Assembly (NCBI RefSeq): GCF_901521055.1
Contig: NZ_CABEGA010000033.1
Span: 1-47,995 of the forward strand
DNA from: Cellulomonas hominis
Lineage (GTDB): Bacteria; Actinomycetota; Actinomycetes; Actinomycetales; Cellulomonadaceae
Direction of reading: 5' to 3'
DNA: 47,995 bases
The position numbers and the translations under genes are program-made. The notes beneath the pieces were generated by a model. The model saw only the letters and a list, made by a program, of their open reading frames with translations. It ran no database searches and was not told the DNA's origin. Position 1 is the stretch's first letter, and each line of letters begins with the position of its first letter. This document shows, one piece after another, positions 1 to 7,839 of this stretch.

Positions 1-90
1 CAGACGACGGCATACGATTTTTTTTTTTCAAGCAGAAGCCGGCATACGAGATAGCGTAGCGTCTCGTGGGCTCGGAGATGTGTATAAGAG
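1..90. other. Illumina/Nextera adapter contamination
   Basis: Bases 29-52 match the Illumina P7 oligo (begins CAAGCAGAAG, ends CATACGAGAT) with one substitution. Bases 53-60 are an 8-base index (AGCGTAGC; its reverse complement GCTACGCT is, from memory, a Nextera i7 index). Bases 61-90 match the Nextera read-2 adapter and transposon mosaic end up to GTATAAGAG. Bases 1-18 look like a second P7 fragment, followed by a T run. None of this is genomic, and the true sequence starts at about base 91. Confidence 0.97.
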
Positions 91-779
91 CCGGGGGCGG
101 CGCCGTGCAGCAGGACGTCCACCAGGTCGCCGACGGCGAGCTCGGCCTCCTCCGGCACGACCGGCGGCCCCTGGCCCATGATCGTCGCGAGCAGGAGCTG
201 CGCGAGCCGCTCGGGCTCCACGCGGAGGTCGTCCCGGTACGGCTCGAGCCGCCGGGCGATCGCGGCGCGCGACTCCGTCAGGGCGCGGGCCCGCACGTCG
301 CGGCCGGGCCCGTGCGGGAGGGCCGGTGGCGAGCCGGGGCCGCCCTGCGCCGGCGGGGTGCGGCCGAGGACGTCCGCCCCGCGCGCGCCCCGGACGGCTG
401 CGGCCCGGCGGCCCTCCTCCGAGGCGAGCACCCCGTGCACGGCGAACATGACGCGCCGCACCCGGCGCCCGCGCGCGGCGACGACCTCCGCGACCTGCGT
501 GAGCTCCGCGGCGAGGCCGCCGGCGTCGGGCAGGGCGTCGATCTCCGCGACGCCGGCCGCCGGGTCCAGGGCGCGCGAGGCCGCGGCCGTCAGCAGCTCG
601 ACCTTGTCGTCGAACGCCCGGAACAGCGTGCCCTCGGCGACGCCGGCGGCCAGGGCGATCTGCCGGGTCGACACCTGCGAGCCGTGCCGCTCGAGCAGCG
701 GGATCGTCGCGACGGCGATGGCGTCGCGACGCTCGTCGCGGCTCATCGGCCGCGCGCGACCGGTCCGGGGCTCCTCCAC
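91..779 (-). CDS. TetR/AcrR family transcriptional regulator, 3' end cut by contig edge
   Basis: DNA-binding repressor. The reading frame runs from GTG 779 to the adapter junction, giving about 230 residues. An HTH with the sequence RQIALAAGVAEGTLFRAF lies near residues 38-56 and is typical of TetR proteins. The remaining helical part would bind an unknown ligand. GTG 779 was chosen because a TAGGGT box lies exactly 6 bases upstream; ATG 746 is an alternative in the same frame. The palindromic operator at 792-809 abuts the -10 box, so autorepression is likely. The last few codons and any downstream target gene are missing. The family call is firm; the ligand and regulon are unknown. Confidence 0.88.
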
Positions 780-785
780 GCCGCC

Positions 786-791
786 ACCCTA
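786..791 (-). promoter_or_regulatory. -10 box of the TetR gene (TAGGGT)
   Basis: TAGGGT lies 6 bases before GTG 779, the spacing expected for a leaderless transcript. The adjoining operator would block polymerase here. Confidence 0.6.
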
Positions 792-809
792 AGTGAGTGA
801 GCACTCACT
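792..809. promoter_or_regulatory. TetR-type palindromic operator
   Basis: A perfect inverted repeat AGTGAGTG-AG-CACTCACT, two 8-bp arms and a 2-bp centre. It sits immediately upstream of the TetR -10 box. Short symmetric sites of the TGAGTG/CACTCA kind are usual for TetR repressors. Confidence 0.8.
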
Positions 810-837
810 CGTCCAGTCGCGGTCCCGTCCCCGGGCA

Positions 838-877
838 CGACGACGCCCGCCGCGCGGGTGCACGGCGGGCGTCGTCG
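838..877 (-). terminator. Hairpin downstream of the SPFH gene
   Basis: Perfect 15-bp stem (838-852 with 863-877) and a 10-nt loop, 38 bp past the SPFH stop codon. There is no long T tract, as is common in GC-rich actinobacteria. It separates the nfeD-SPFH unit from the TetR gene. Confidence 0.75.
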
Positions 878-914
878 TTCGGGCACCGCGCTCAGCGGCC
901 GGGCACCCGCTCCG

Positions 915-2144
915 TCACGGTGCGGGCGGCGTGGCCTGCCCCGCGTCGGGCTCGGCCGGCGGCACGGGAGGCACCGGCGGCACCGGCGGCACCGGCGGCA
1001 CCGCGGGCTGCGCGGGGGCCGAGGTGCCGGGGCGCGGGCGCTGGCCCGCCTCCGCGACCGGGTCGAACGGCCGGCCGCTGAACGTGCCGGCGCTCGTCGC
1101 GTCGGCGGTCGCGGCCTCGGACTCGCGCCGGGCCTCGGCCAGCGCCTCCTTCGGGTCGGTCAGCGCGATCGGCGGGAGGTCCTGCGGGCCCAGCGGGGAC
1201 GAGCCGGCGGGCCGCGCCTCCGTGGCCGCGCCCTCGCCGTCCCCCGAGCCGCCGAACGCGCCGGCGAAGCCCTTCGTGAACTGCCCGAGCGCGCCGGTCA
1301 GCTCGGACGGCACGATCCACACCTTGTTCGCCGGGGTGGCCGCCAGCTTCGGCAGCGCCTGCAGGTACTGGTACGCGAGCAGCTTCGGGTCGGCGTCGCC
1401 GCGGTGCACGGCGTCGAACACCTGGAGGATCGCCCGCGACTCGCCCTCGGCGGTGAGGATCGCCGCCTGAGCGGACCCCTCGGCCCGCAGGATCGCGGCC
1501 TGCTTCTCGCCCTCGGCGGTGAGGATCTGGGACTGCTTGAACCCCTCGGCGGTGAGGATCGCGGCGCGGCGGTCGCGCTCGGCGCGCATCTGCTGCTCCA
1601 TCGCGCCCTGCACCGAGACCGGCGGGTCGATGCTCTTCAGCTCGACGCGGTTCACGCGGATGCCCCACTTGCCGGTCGCCTCGTCCAGGACGCCGCGGAG
1701 CTGGCCGTTGATCTGGTCACGGCTGGTCAGGGTCTGCTCGAGGTCCATCGAGCCGATCACGTTGCGGAGCGTGGTGACCGTCAGCTGCTCGATGCCGGTG
1801 ATGTAGTTCGCGATCTCGTAGACCGCCGACTTGGGCTCCGTCACCTGGAAGTAGATGACGGTGTCGATGCTGACCACCAGGTTGTCGGAGGTGATCACGG
1901 GCTGCGGCGGGAACGACACCACCTGCTCGCGCAGGTCGACGCCCGCACGGACCCGGTCGACGAACGGGATGATCAGGTGCAGCCCGGCGTCCAGCGTCCG
2001 GTTGTACCGGCCGAGCCGCTCCACCAGGAGCGCGACGGTCTGCGGCACGATGCGCACGGCACGCGCCAGGGTCACCACGACGAAGACCGCCAGGATGCCC
2101 AGGAACACCCATCCCACGATCGCGCCGACGTTCGGGTCGTCCAC
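915..2144 (-). CDS. SPFH/band 7 (stomatin-like) membrane protein
   Basis: Membrane-anchored scaffold of the stomatin/prohibitin/flotillin superfamily, about 409 residues. One transmembrane helix lies near residues 6-26. The band-7 domain follows (about 28-200), including VPQTVALLVERLGRY and PPVSVQGAMEQQM. An Ala/Glu-rich helical stretch with repeated ILTAEG units comes next. The last 110 residues are low complexity and end in (VPP)n. GTG 2144 is preferred over ATG 2162 because GGAGGAG precedes it at the right distance. The nfeD-like gene lies 76 bp upstream, and SPFH-NfeD pairs are common in bacteria, where they are linked to membrane microdomains and stress. The family is firm; the specific role is unknown. 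Confidence 0.93.
   Translation of the reverse strand: MDDPNVGAIVGWVFLGILAVFVVVTLARAVRIVPQTVALLVERLGRYNRTLDAGLHLIIPFVDRVRAGVDLREQVVSFPPQPVITSDNLVVSIDTVIYFQVTEPKSAVYEIANYITGIEQLTVTTLRNVIGSMDLEQTLTSRDQINGQLRGVLDEATGKWGIRVNRVELKSIDPPVSVQGAMEQQMRAERDRRAAILTAEGFKQSQILTAEGEKQAAILRAEGSAQAAILTAEGESRAILQVFDAVHRGDADPKLLAYQYLQALPKLAATPANKVWIVPSELTGALGQFTKGFAGAFGGSGDGEGAATEARPAGSSPLGPQDLPPIALTDPKEALAEARRESEAATADATSAGTFSGRPFDPVAEAGQRPRPGTSAPAQPAVPPVPPVPPVPPVPPAEPDAGQATPPAP
961..1002. repeat. Short tandem repeat encoding (VPP)n
   Basis: Imperfect 9-bp units of the form GGCACCGGC, tandem within the 3' end of the SPFH gene, encode Val-Pro-Pro repeats on the minus strand. The repeat keeps the reading frame and is a likely length-variable site. 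Confidence 0.75.
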
Positions 2145-2220
2145 TGCGTCTCCTCCCTGCACCGGCCCGTCACCCGGGCCGTCGTCCTCCGGCCGCGACC
2201 GGTCGGTCGCCGCCGTCGTC

Positions 2221-2703
2221 TCAGATGCCGGCGGGCGCGCCGGGCGGACCCGACCCGTCGGCCGTCGCGGGCCGGTCGGCCGCCGCGACCACCGCGGTGG
2301 CGCCGTCGATGCGCGCCACGCGGACCTCCGTGCCGGCCGGGAAGGACTCCCCGTCGGCCAGCGCGCGCGCCGACCACACCTCGCCCGCCAGCTTCACGCG
2401 GCCGCCGGCGACGTCGGTCGGCGCGACCACCACGGCCGAGCGCCCGACCAGGGCGGCGGAGTTCGTCTCCACGAGCGGGGTCCGCTCCCGCAGGCGCCGC
2501 AGCAGGAACGGCCGCAGCGCGAACAGCATGAGCAGCGACGTCACCGCGGCGACCACGATCTGCACCGCGAGCGGCGCACCGAGCGCGTTCGCGGCGGCAC
2601 CGCCGAGCGCGCCGAACGCGAGCATGAGGAAGATCAGGTCGAGCGAGAACATCTCCGCGACGCCCAGCAGCAGCGCGCCACCGAGCCACCACAACCAGCC
2701 CAT
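2221..2703 (-). CDS. NfeD family membrane protein
   Basis: Protein of 160 residues. The first 70 form three to four hydrophobic helices starting MGWLWWLGGALLLG. A soluble beta-rich OB-fold-like domain (about 85-150) contains LVGRSAVVVAPTDVAGGRVKLAGEVW, typical of the NfeD C-terminal domain. ATG 2703 is preceded by AAGGGGG. It is transcribed just ahead of the SPFH gene, and NfeD proteins usually act with a neighbouring SPFH protein. A TAGGAT box in the preceding intergenic stretch could be the operon promoter. Confidence 0.9.
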   Translation of the reverse strand: MGWLWWLGGALLLGVAEMFSLDLIFLMLAFGALGGAAANALGAPLAVQIVVAAVTSLLMLFALRPFLLRRLRERTPLVETNSAALVGRSAVVVAPTDVAGGRVKLAGEVWSARALADGESFPAGTEVRVARIDGATAVVAAADRPATADGSGPPGAPAGI

Positions 2704-2836
2704 CGTCGGCCCCCTTCCGTGGGGTGTGCCCGTCCGGCACCGTCGTCGTCGGCGGCGACGCCACGCCGCTCACCACCGATCCTAGACGATTTCTTGACCT
2801 CGACGAGGGGAAACCGTCCGCGGGAGGGTGCCGGCG

Positions 2837-3622
2837 TCAGCGGGAGCCGCGCGCCGTCCAGCGGTCGTCGGTCTTCTCGACGCGCAGCGGGGTGCCGAAC
2901 GCGCCGGACAGGTTCTCGCTCGTCAGCACCTCGTCGACCGGCCCGGCGGCGTGCACCCGGCCGTCCGCGAGCAGCAGCAGGTGCGTGAAGCCCGGCGGGA
3001 TCTCCTCGACGTGGTGCGTGACCAGCACCAGCACGGGCGAGCGGCGGTCGGCGGCCAGCTCCGCCAGGGCGCTCACCAGCTCCTCGCGCCCCCCGAGGTC
3101 CAGGCCCGCGGCGGGCTCGTCGAGCAGCAGCAGCTCCGGGTCGCTCATGAGGGCCCGCGCGATCTGCACCCGCTTGCGCTCGCCCTCGCTCAGCGTGCCG
3201 TAGCGCCGGTCGGCGAACCGCTCGACGCCGAACGCCGCCATGAGGTCGGTCGCGCGGGACTCGTCGACGTCCTCGTACGCCTCGCGCCAGCGGCCCGTGA
3301 CGCCGTAGGCCGCGGTGAGGACGACGTCGCGCACGATCTCCCCGCCCGGGATCCGCTCCGCGAGCGCCGCGCTGGCCAGGCCGATCCGCGGCCGGAGCTC
3401 GAACACGTCGACCCGGCCGAGCCGGGAGCCCAGCAGGTCCGCCGTCCCGGACGTCGGGTGCATCCGGCCGGAGGCCACCTGGAGCACGGTCGTCTTGCCC
3501 GCGCCGTTGCGCCCCAGCACCACCCAGCGCTCGCCCTCGCGGACCGTCCAGGACAGCGCGTCCAGGATCGTCGTGGTGCCGCGCCGGATGGTCACGTCCT
3601 GCAGGTGGAGCACGTCGGTCAT
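2837..3622 (-). CDS. ABC transporter ATP-binding protein (stand-alone)
   Basis: ATP-hydrolysing subunit of about 261 residues with all nucleotide-binding motifs: Walker A GRNGAGKT, signature LSEGERKRVQ, Walker B LLLLDEPAAGLD and switch THHVEE. No permease gene is next to it, so either the partner lies elsewhere or it belongs to the stand-alone ModF/YlmA-like group. ATG 3622 is preferred because TAGGGT lies 9 bases upstream; GTG 3628 would add two residues. It is divergent from the gene at 3678, and the two promoters overlap. The substrate is unknown. Confidence 0.9.
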   Translation of the reverse strand: MTDVLHLQDVTIRRGTTTILDALSWTVREGERWVVLGRNGAGKTTVLQVASGRMHPTSGTADLLGSRLGRVDVFELRPRIGLASAALAERIPGGEIVRDVVLTAAYGVTGRWREAYEDVDESRATDLMAAFGVERFADRRYGTLSEGERKRVQIARALMSDPELLLLDEPAAGLDLGGREELVSALAELAADRRSPVLVLVTHHVEEIPPGFTHLLLLADGRVHAAGPVDEVLTSENLSGAFGTPLRVEKTDDRWTARGSR

Positions 3623-3631
3623 GGACACCAG

Positions 3632-3637
3632 ACCCTA
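3632..3637 (-). promoter_or_regulatory. -10 box of the ABC ATPase gene (TAGGGT)
   Basis: TAGGGT, 9 bases before ATG 3622. It lies 28 bp from the opposing -10 box of the divergent gene, so the two promoters overlap. Confidence 0.5.
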
Positions 3638-3665
3638 GCTGCCCGGGAGCGCCGGGACGTGGTCG

Positions 3666-3671
3666 TACGTT
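3666..3671 (+). promoter_or_regulatory. -10 box of the 3678 gene (TACGTT)
   Basis: TACGTT followed by 6 bases and GTG 3678; the spacing fits leaderless transcription. Confidence 0.55.
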
Positions 3672-3677
3672 GGTGGC

Positions 3678-4505
3678 GTGGACCGCACCTCCCTCGCCCT
3701 GCCCCGCTCCGTGCTGCTCGCGCTCTGGCTCGCCGAGCCGGGCGCCGGGTCCGGGCCGGTGCAGCGCACGCTCGACGCGGTGCAGGGCGACGACGAGCCG
3801 CACCGGGTGACCGTGCCGGAGGCGGGCGTCCCGGGGATGGGCACCGGTGACGCCCGCGGCGGCGCGACCCTCGCCGACCTCGTCGCCGCGTGGGCGAGCG
3901 GCCCGCGCACGGTCGCGGCCGTGCTGCCGGCCCCCGGCGACCCCGCCGGTGCGCCCGCGGCGGTGGCGGGCCCGGCGCAGGAGGCCGGCGAGGCCGTCCT
4001 GGTCAGCACGCCCGACGGCGACTTCGCGGCGGTCCCCGGCGTGGAGCAGTTCGGCAGCCCGTTCGAGGTGGGCCACCTGGTGACGTGGCAGGTGCACGCG
4101 GTGCCGCCGTGGCGCCAGGCCCTGGTCGGGCAGGTCGGCACGCTCGCGGAGGCGGAGCGGGCGCTCACGACGGCGCTCACCCGGGCGACCGAGGCGCTCG
4201 TCTCCCTGGACGTGGCCCGGTGGCGGCCCGACGCCGCGGAGCAGATCGCCGCGCTGCGGTCGACCCCCGACGCGCGCGGCGTGCTCCCGCCCGGGCTGGA
4301 GCCCCGCCGGGTGCGCGTGATCGGGTCGGCCCTGCGCCTGCGCGCCATCGTCGACATCGCCACGTCCGACGACGGCGCGGCGGTGAACCTCTGGCAGGCG
4401 GACCAGCGGCACACCGCCCTGCGGGACGTCGACCGGGCCGCGCGGCGGGCCCTGGCCGTCGCGACGCACCCGGCGGCGGACGCGCCGGACCCGCGGCGGG
4501 CCTGA
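3678..4505 (+). CDS. Conserved hypothetical actinobacterial protein
   Basis: Protein of 275 residues that I do not recognise by function. It has no signal peptide and no obvious membrane helix. It is rich in Ala, is mostly helical by composition, and contains a central segment SPFEVGHLVTWQVHAVPPWRQ and a helical C-terminal half. GTG 3678 is the start because a TACGTT box lies 6 bases upstream. It is convergent with glgA, with a gap of 32 bp. High-GC codon use like its neighbours supports a real gene. Confidence 0.85.
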   Translation: MDRTSLALPRSVLLALWLAEPGAGSGPVQRTLDAVQGDDEPHRVTVPEAGVPGMGTGDARGGATLADLVAAWASGPRTVAAVLPAPGDPAGAPAAVAGPAQEAGEAVLVSTPDGDFAAVPGVEQFGSPFEVGHLVTWQVHAVPPWRQALVGQVGTLAEAERALTTALTRATEALVSLDVARWRPDAAEQIAALRSTPDARGVLPPGLEPRRVRVIGSALRLRAIVDIATSDDGAAVNLWQADQRHTALRDVDRAARRALAVATHPAADAPDPRRA

Positions 4506-4537
4506 GCGCCCCGCAGCCCGTCAGCCCCGCGCGGGCG

Positions 4538-5758
4538 TCAGCGCAGGACCGAGCGGTACACGTCCACCGTGCGCTCGGCGATGGCGTCCCACGAGAAGTG
4601 GTCCTCCACCCGCTGCCGCGACGCGACGCCCCACGCCCGCGCGCGCCCGGCGTCGGACACGGCCTCCGCGAGCGCGGCGCCCAGGTCGGCGACGTACCGG
4701 TCGGGGTCGACGGGCGTGCCGGTGCCGTCCTGCACCTGCTCGATCGGCACGAGCCAGCCGGTGGTGCCCTCGTCGACGACCTCGGGGATGCCGCCCGTCG
4801 CCGTGCCGACCACGGGCAGCCCGACGGCCATCGCCTCCAGGTTTACGATGCCGAGCGGCTCGTAGACCGACGGGCACGCGAACACCGTCCCGGTCGCGAG
4901 CACCGACACCAGCTCCTGCCGGGGCAGCATCCGCTCGATCCACACCACACCCTCGCGCCGCGCCCGCAGCTGCTCGACGAGCCCCGTGACCTCGGCCATG
5001 ATCTGCGGCGTGTCCGGCGCCCCGGCGCACAGCACGAGCTGCACCTCGGGCGGCAGCTGCTCGGCGGCGCGCAGCAGGTAGGGCAGGCCCTTCTGCCGGG
5101 TGATCCGCCCGACGAACACCACCGCGGGCCGGTCGGGGTCGATGCCGTTCTCCACGGCGACCGCGCGGGCCGCGGCCCACTCGTCGTCCGTCTCCGGGCG
5201 CCGCCAGCCGGTCAGGTCGATGCCGTTGTGCACGACCTTGACCCGCTCGGGGTCGATCGCCGGGTAGCAGCGCAGGATGTCCTCGCGCATGCCCGCGCTG
5301 ACCGCGATGACCGCGGCCGCGGACTCGAACGCCGTCCGCTCCGCCCACGACGACAGCGCGTACCCGCCGCCGAGCTGCTCGGCCTTCCAGGGGCGCAGCG
5401 GCTCCAGGCTGTGCGCCGAGACCACGTGCGGGACGCCGTGCAGCAGCGACGCCAAGTGGCCGGCGAGGTTCGCGTACCAGGTGTGGGAGTGCACGAGGTC
5501 GGTCGCCGGGCCGTCGCCGCGGCCGACGCCGTCGACGATCGACAGGTCCACGCCGAGGGTCGCCAGCGCGGGGTTCGCGTCCGCGAGCGCCGACGGCACG
5601 TCGTAGCCCGTGACGCCCGGCTCGTCGCGCGGCCCGTCGAAGCAGTGCACCCGCACGTCGACGCTGCGCCGCAGCACCGCGGCGAGCTCCGCGACGTGCA
5701 CACCGGCGCCGCCGTAGACGTGCGGGGGGTACTCGCGGGTCAGCAGGTCGACTCTCAC
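4538..5758 (-). CDS. Glycogen synthase, actinobacterial GT4 type
   Basis: Transfers glucose from ADP- or UDP-glucose to glycogen or related alpha-glucans in the cytosol; about 406 residues. The N-terminus RVDLLTREYPP followed by VYGGAGVHV is characteristic of actinobacterial GlgA. GRITRQKGLPYLL marks the start of the second Rossmann domain, and EPLGIVNLEAM carries the paired catalytic Glu residues of retaining GT4 enzymes. The start is set at GTG 5758, not the longer ATG 5803, because the conserved N-terminus begins there and TAGCGT lies 7 bases upstream. It is divergent from glgC. In mycobacteria the homologue also makes maltose-1-phosphate (GlgM activity), so that role is possible. Confidence 0.93.
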   Translation of the reverse strand: MRVDLLTREYPPHVYGGAGVHVAELAAVLRRSVDVRVHCFDGPRDEPGVTGYDVPSALADANPALATLGVDLSIVDGVGRGDGPATDLVHSHTWYANLAGHLASLLHGVPHVVSAHSLEPLRPWKAEQLGGGYALSSWAERTAFESAAAVIAVSAGMREDILRCYPAIDPERVKVVHNGIDLTGWRRPETDDEWAAARAVAVENGIDPDRPAVVFVGRITRQKGLPYLLRAAEQLPPEVQLVLCAGAPDTPQIMAEVTGLVEQLRARREGVVWIERMLPRQELVSVLATGTVFACPSVYEPLGIVNLEAMAVGLPVVGTATGGIPEVVDEGTTGWLVPIEQVQDGTGTPVDPDRYVADLGAALAEAVSDAGRARAWGVASRQRVEDHFSWDAIAERTVDVYRSVLR

Positions 5759-5765
5759 CTGCGAC

Positions 5766-5771
5766 ACGCTA
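5766..5771 (-). promoter_or_regulatory. -10 box of glgA (TAGCGT)
   Basis: TAGCGT followed by 7 bases and GTG 5758. This placement decides the glgA start. Confidence 0.6.
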
Positions 5772-5816
5772 GCGCGGAACCTCCCGTTCGCCTCGCCGAG
5801 CACCCGGTCGTGGCTC

Positions 5817-5822
5817 TAGGGT
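5817..5822 (+). promoter_or_regulatory. -10 box of glgC (TAGGGT)
   Basis: TAGGGT followed by 6 bases and ATG 5829. The predicted -35 region adjoins that of glgA on the other strand. Confidence 0.6.
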
Positions 5823-5828
5823 CAGGGC

Positions 5829-7070
5829 ATGGCAGCGCCGCGCATCCTGGCAATCGTCCTCGCAGGTGGAGAGGGCAAGCGGCTCATGCCGCTGACCGCC
5901 GCCCGCGCCAAGCCGGCCGTGCCGTTCGGGGGCATCTACCGCCTCGTCGACTTCGCACTGTCGAACCTCGTCAACTCGCGGTACCTGCACATCGTCGTGC
6001 TGACCCAGTACAAGTCGCACAGCCTCGACCGGCACGTCTCGAAGACCTGGCGCATGTCCACCCTGCTGGGCAACTACGTCTCCCCCGTGCCCGCGCAGCA
6101 GCGGGTCGGCAAGCACTGGTACCTCGGCAGCGCCGACGCGATCTACCAGTGCCTCAACATCCTGGACGACGAGCGGCCCGACATCGTGGTCGTCGTCGGC
6201 GCCGACCACGTGTACCGCATGGACTTCTCGCAGATGGTGGACCAGCACATCGCCACCGGCGCCGAGATGACCGTCGCGGGCATCCGGCAGCCCATCGGGA
6301 TGGCCGACCAGTTCGGCGTCATCGAGACCGACCCGTCGGACCCGACGAAGATCGCCGCGTTCCGCGAGAAGCCGTCCGACCCGGTGGCCCTGCCGGACTC
6401 CCCGCAGGAGATCCTCGCGTCGATGGGCAACTACGTCGTCAACACCGACGCCCTGATCCGCGCCGTCACCGAGGACGCCGAGAACCCGACGTCCCGGCAC
6501 GACATGGGCGGCGACCTCGTGCCGGCGTTCGTGGAGCGCGGGACCGCCGCGGTCTACGACTTCATCCACAACGACGTGCCCGGCTCCACCGACCGGGACC
6601 GGCAGTACTGGCGCGACGTCGGGACCCTGGACTCGTACTACGACGCGAACCAGGACCTCATCTCCATCGAGCCGGTGTTCAACCTGTACAACGACGAGTG
6701 GCCGGTCTACACCGGCTACACCGGGCTGCCGCCGGCCAAGTTCGTGCACGCCGGCGCCGGTCGCCTCGGCCACGCCGCCGACTCGATCGTCTCCCCCGGC
6801 GTCATCGTCTCCGGGGCCACGGTCTCCGGCTCGGTGCTGTCGCCCGGCACGTACCTGCACTCGTGGGCGCAGGTGACGGACTCGGTGCTGATGGACGGCG
6901 TGCAGGTGAACCGGTACGCGCAGGTGCACCGGGCGATCCTCGACAAGAACGTCGTGGTCCAGGAGCGCGCCCGCGTCGGCATCGACCGCGAGCACGACGA
7001 GGCCCGCGGCTTCACCGTCACCGAGTCGGGCATCACCGTCGTCCCGAAGGGCGCGGTCGTCGAGCTCTGA
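5829..7070 (+). CDS. Glucose-1-phosphate adenylyltransferase (ADP-glucose pyrophosphorylase)
   Basis: Makes ADP-glucose from glucose-1-phosphate and ATP, the committed step of bacterial glycogen synthesis. Its 413 residues match the usual length. The nucleotidyltransferase N-terminus contains [13 protein letters not shown], then [19 protein letters not shown], and ends in a left-handed beta-helix-like C-terminal region with repeated V/I-rich turns ([19 protein letters not shown]). ATG 5829 fits a TAGGGT box 6 bases upstream. Divergent pairing with glgA supports the glycogen role. It is followed by a strong hairpin terminator. Such enzymes are usually allosteric, which cannot be read here. Confidence 0.97.
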   Translation: MAAPRILAIVLAGGEGKRLMPLTAARAKPAVPFGGIYRLVDFALSNLVNSRYLHIVVLTQYKSHSLDRHVSKTWRMSTLLGNYVSPVPAQQRVGKHWYLGSADAIYQCLNILDDERPDIVVVVGADHVYRMDFSQMVDQHIATGAEMTVAGIRQPIGMADQFGVIETDPSDPTKIAAFREKPSDPVALPDSPQEILASMGNYVVNTDALIRAVTEDAENPTSRHDMGGDLVPAFVERGTAAVYDFIHNDVPGSTDRDRQYWRDVGTLDSYYDANQDLISIEPVFNLYNDEWPVYTGYTGLPPAKFVHAGAGRLGHAADSIVSPGVIVSGATVSGSVLSPGTYLHSWAQVTDSVLMDGVQVNRYAQVHRAILDKNVVVQERARVGIDREHDEARGFTVTESGITVVPKGAVVEL

Positions 7071-7079
7071 CGCACCGGC

Positions 7080-7114
7080 CGCGCGGGCGTCCGCCGTCCG
7101 TGGACGCCCGCGCG
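7080..7114 (+). terminator. glgC terminator hairpin
   Basis: Perfect 13-bp stem (7080-7092 with 7102-7114) and a 9-nt loop, 10 bp past the glgC stop. No T tract. Confidence 0.8.
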
Positions 7115-7133
7115 ACGACCCGACCGGCCTCGG

Positions 7134-7139
7134 TAGCCT
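7134..7139 (+). promoter_or_regulatory. -10 box of serB (TAGCCT)
   Basis: TAGCCT followed by 6 bases and GTG 7146. Confidence 0.55.
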
Positions 7140-7145
7140 GCCCGG

Positions 7146-7790
7146 GTGAGCCAGCCGCGACCGCCCCGCCTCGTCGTCATGGACGTCGACTCGACGCTGA
7201 TCACCCAGGAGGTCGTCGAGCTCCTGGCGGCGCACGCCGGGTCGCAGGACGAGGTCCGCGAGATCACCGAGCGGGCCATGCGCGGCGAGCTGGACTTCAC
7301 CGAGTCGCTGCGGGCGCGGGTCGCCACGCTGGCCGGGCTCCCCGTGTCGGTGTTCGCCGAGGTGCTGGACGAGGTCGTCGTGACGCCCGGCGCAGTGGAG
7401 CTGCTCGCCGAGCTCGACCGCCGCGGGTGGCCCGTCGGGCTGGTGTCCGGCGGCTTCGTGGAGGTCGTCGCGCCCCTGGCGGAGCGGCTCGGCATCACCC
7501 GGTTCCACGCGAACGCCCTCGAGGTCGAGCACGGCGCCCTCACCGGCCGCGTCGCCGGCGAGGTCGTGGACCGCGCGGTGAAGGCCCGCACCCTGCGCGA
7601 GTACGCGGCGGCCGCCGGGATCCCCCTGGACCGGACCATCGCGATCGGCGACGGCGCCAACGACCTGGACATGCTCGCCGCGGCGGCGTTCGGCATCGCG
7701 TTCAACGCCAAGCCGGTGGTGTGCGAGCAGGCCGACGCCGTCGTCCGCGACCGCCTCGACGCGGTCCTGGACCTGCCGCCGTTCCGCTGA
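7146..7790 (+). CDS. Phosphoserine phosphatase
   Basis: HAD-superfamily enzyme of 214 residues that removes phosphate from L-phosphoserine in the last step of serine synthesis. The catalytic motif DVDSTL (Asp13 nucleophile, Asp15 general acid), motif II Ser in LVSGGF, and motif IV GDGANDLDML are all present. The cap insertion (about 20-80) matches SerB. It lacks the N-terminal ACT domains found in longer actinobacterial SerB2. GTG 7146 follows a TAGCCT box by 6 bases. It is convergent with the histidine phosphatase gene. Confidence 0.93.
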   Translation: MSQPRPPRLVVMDVDSTLITQEVVELLAAHAGSQDEVREITERAMRGELDFTESLRARVATLAGLPVSVFAEVLDEVVVTPGAVELLAELDRRGWPVGLVSGGFVEVVAPLAERLGITRFHANALEVEHGALTGRVAGEVVDRAVKARTLREYAAAAGIPLDRTIAIGDGANDLDMLAAAAFGIAFNAKPVVCEQADAVVRDRLDAVLDLPPFR

Positions 7791-7839
7791 CCTCGCCGGC
7801 CGGCGCGCCCGGGCGGCCCGAGCGGCCCGAGCGGCGGGG

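Noticed and set aside
66..800. Plus-strand open frame of 244 codons at the left end
   Set aside because: Its ATG lies in adapter sequence, and it runs antisense to a clear TetR gene; the composition is that of a GC-rich shadow frame.
28..804. Minus-strand open frame of 258 codons
   Set aside because: It is out of frame with the TetR HTH, is very rich in Arg/Gly/Pro and runs into adapter.
858..2531. Plus-strand open frame of 557 codons across SPFH and nfeD
   Set aside because: Antisense to two well-recognised genes; no domain seen; long open frames are expected at this GC content.
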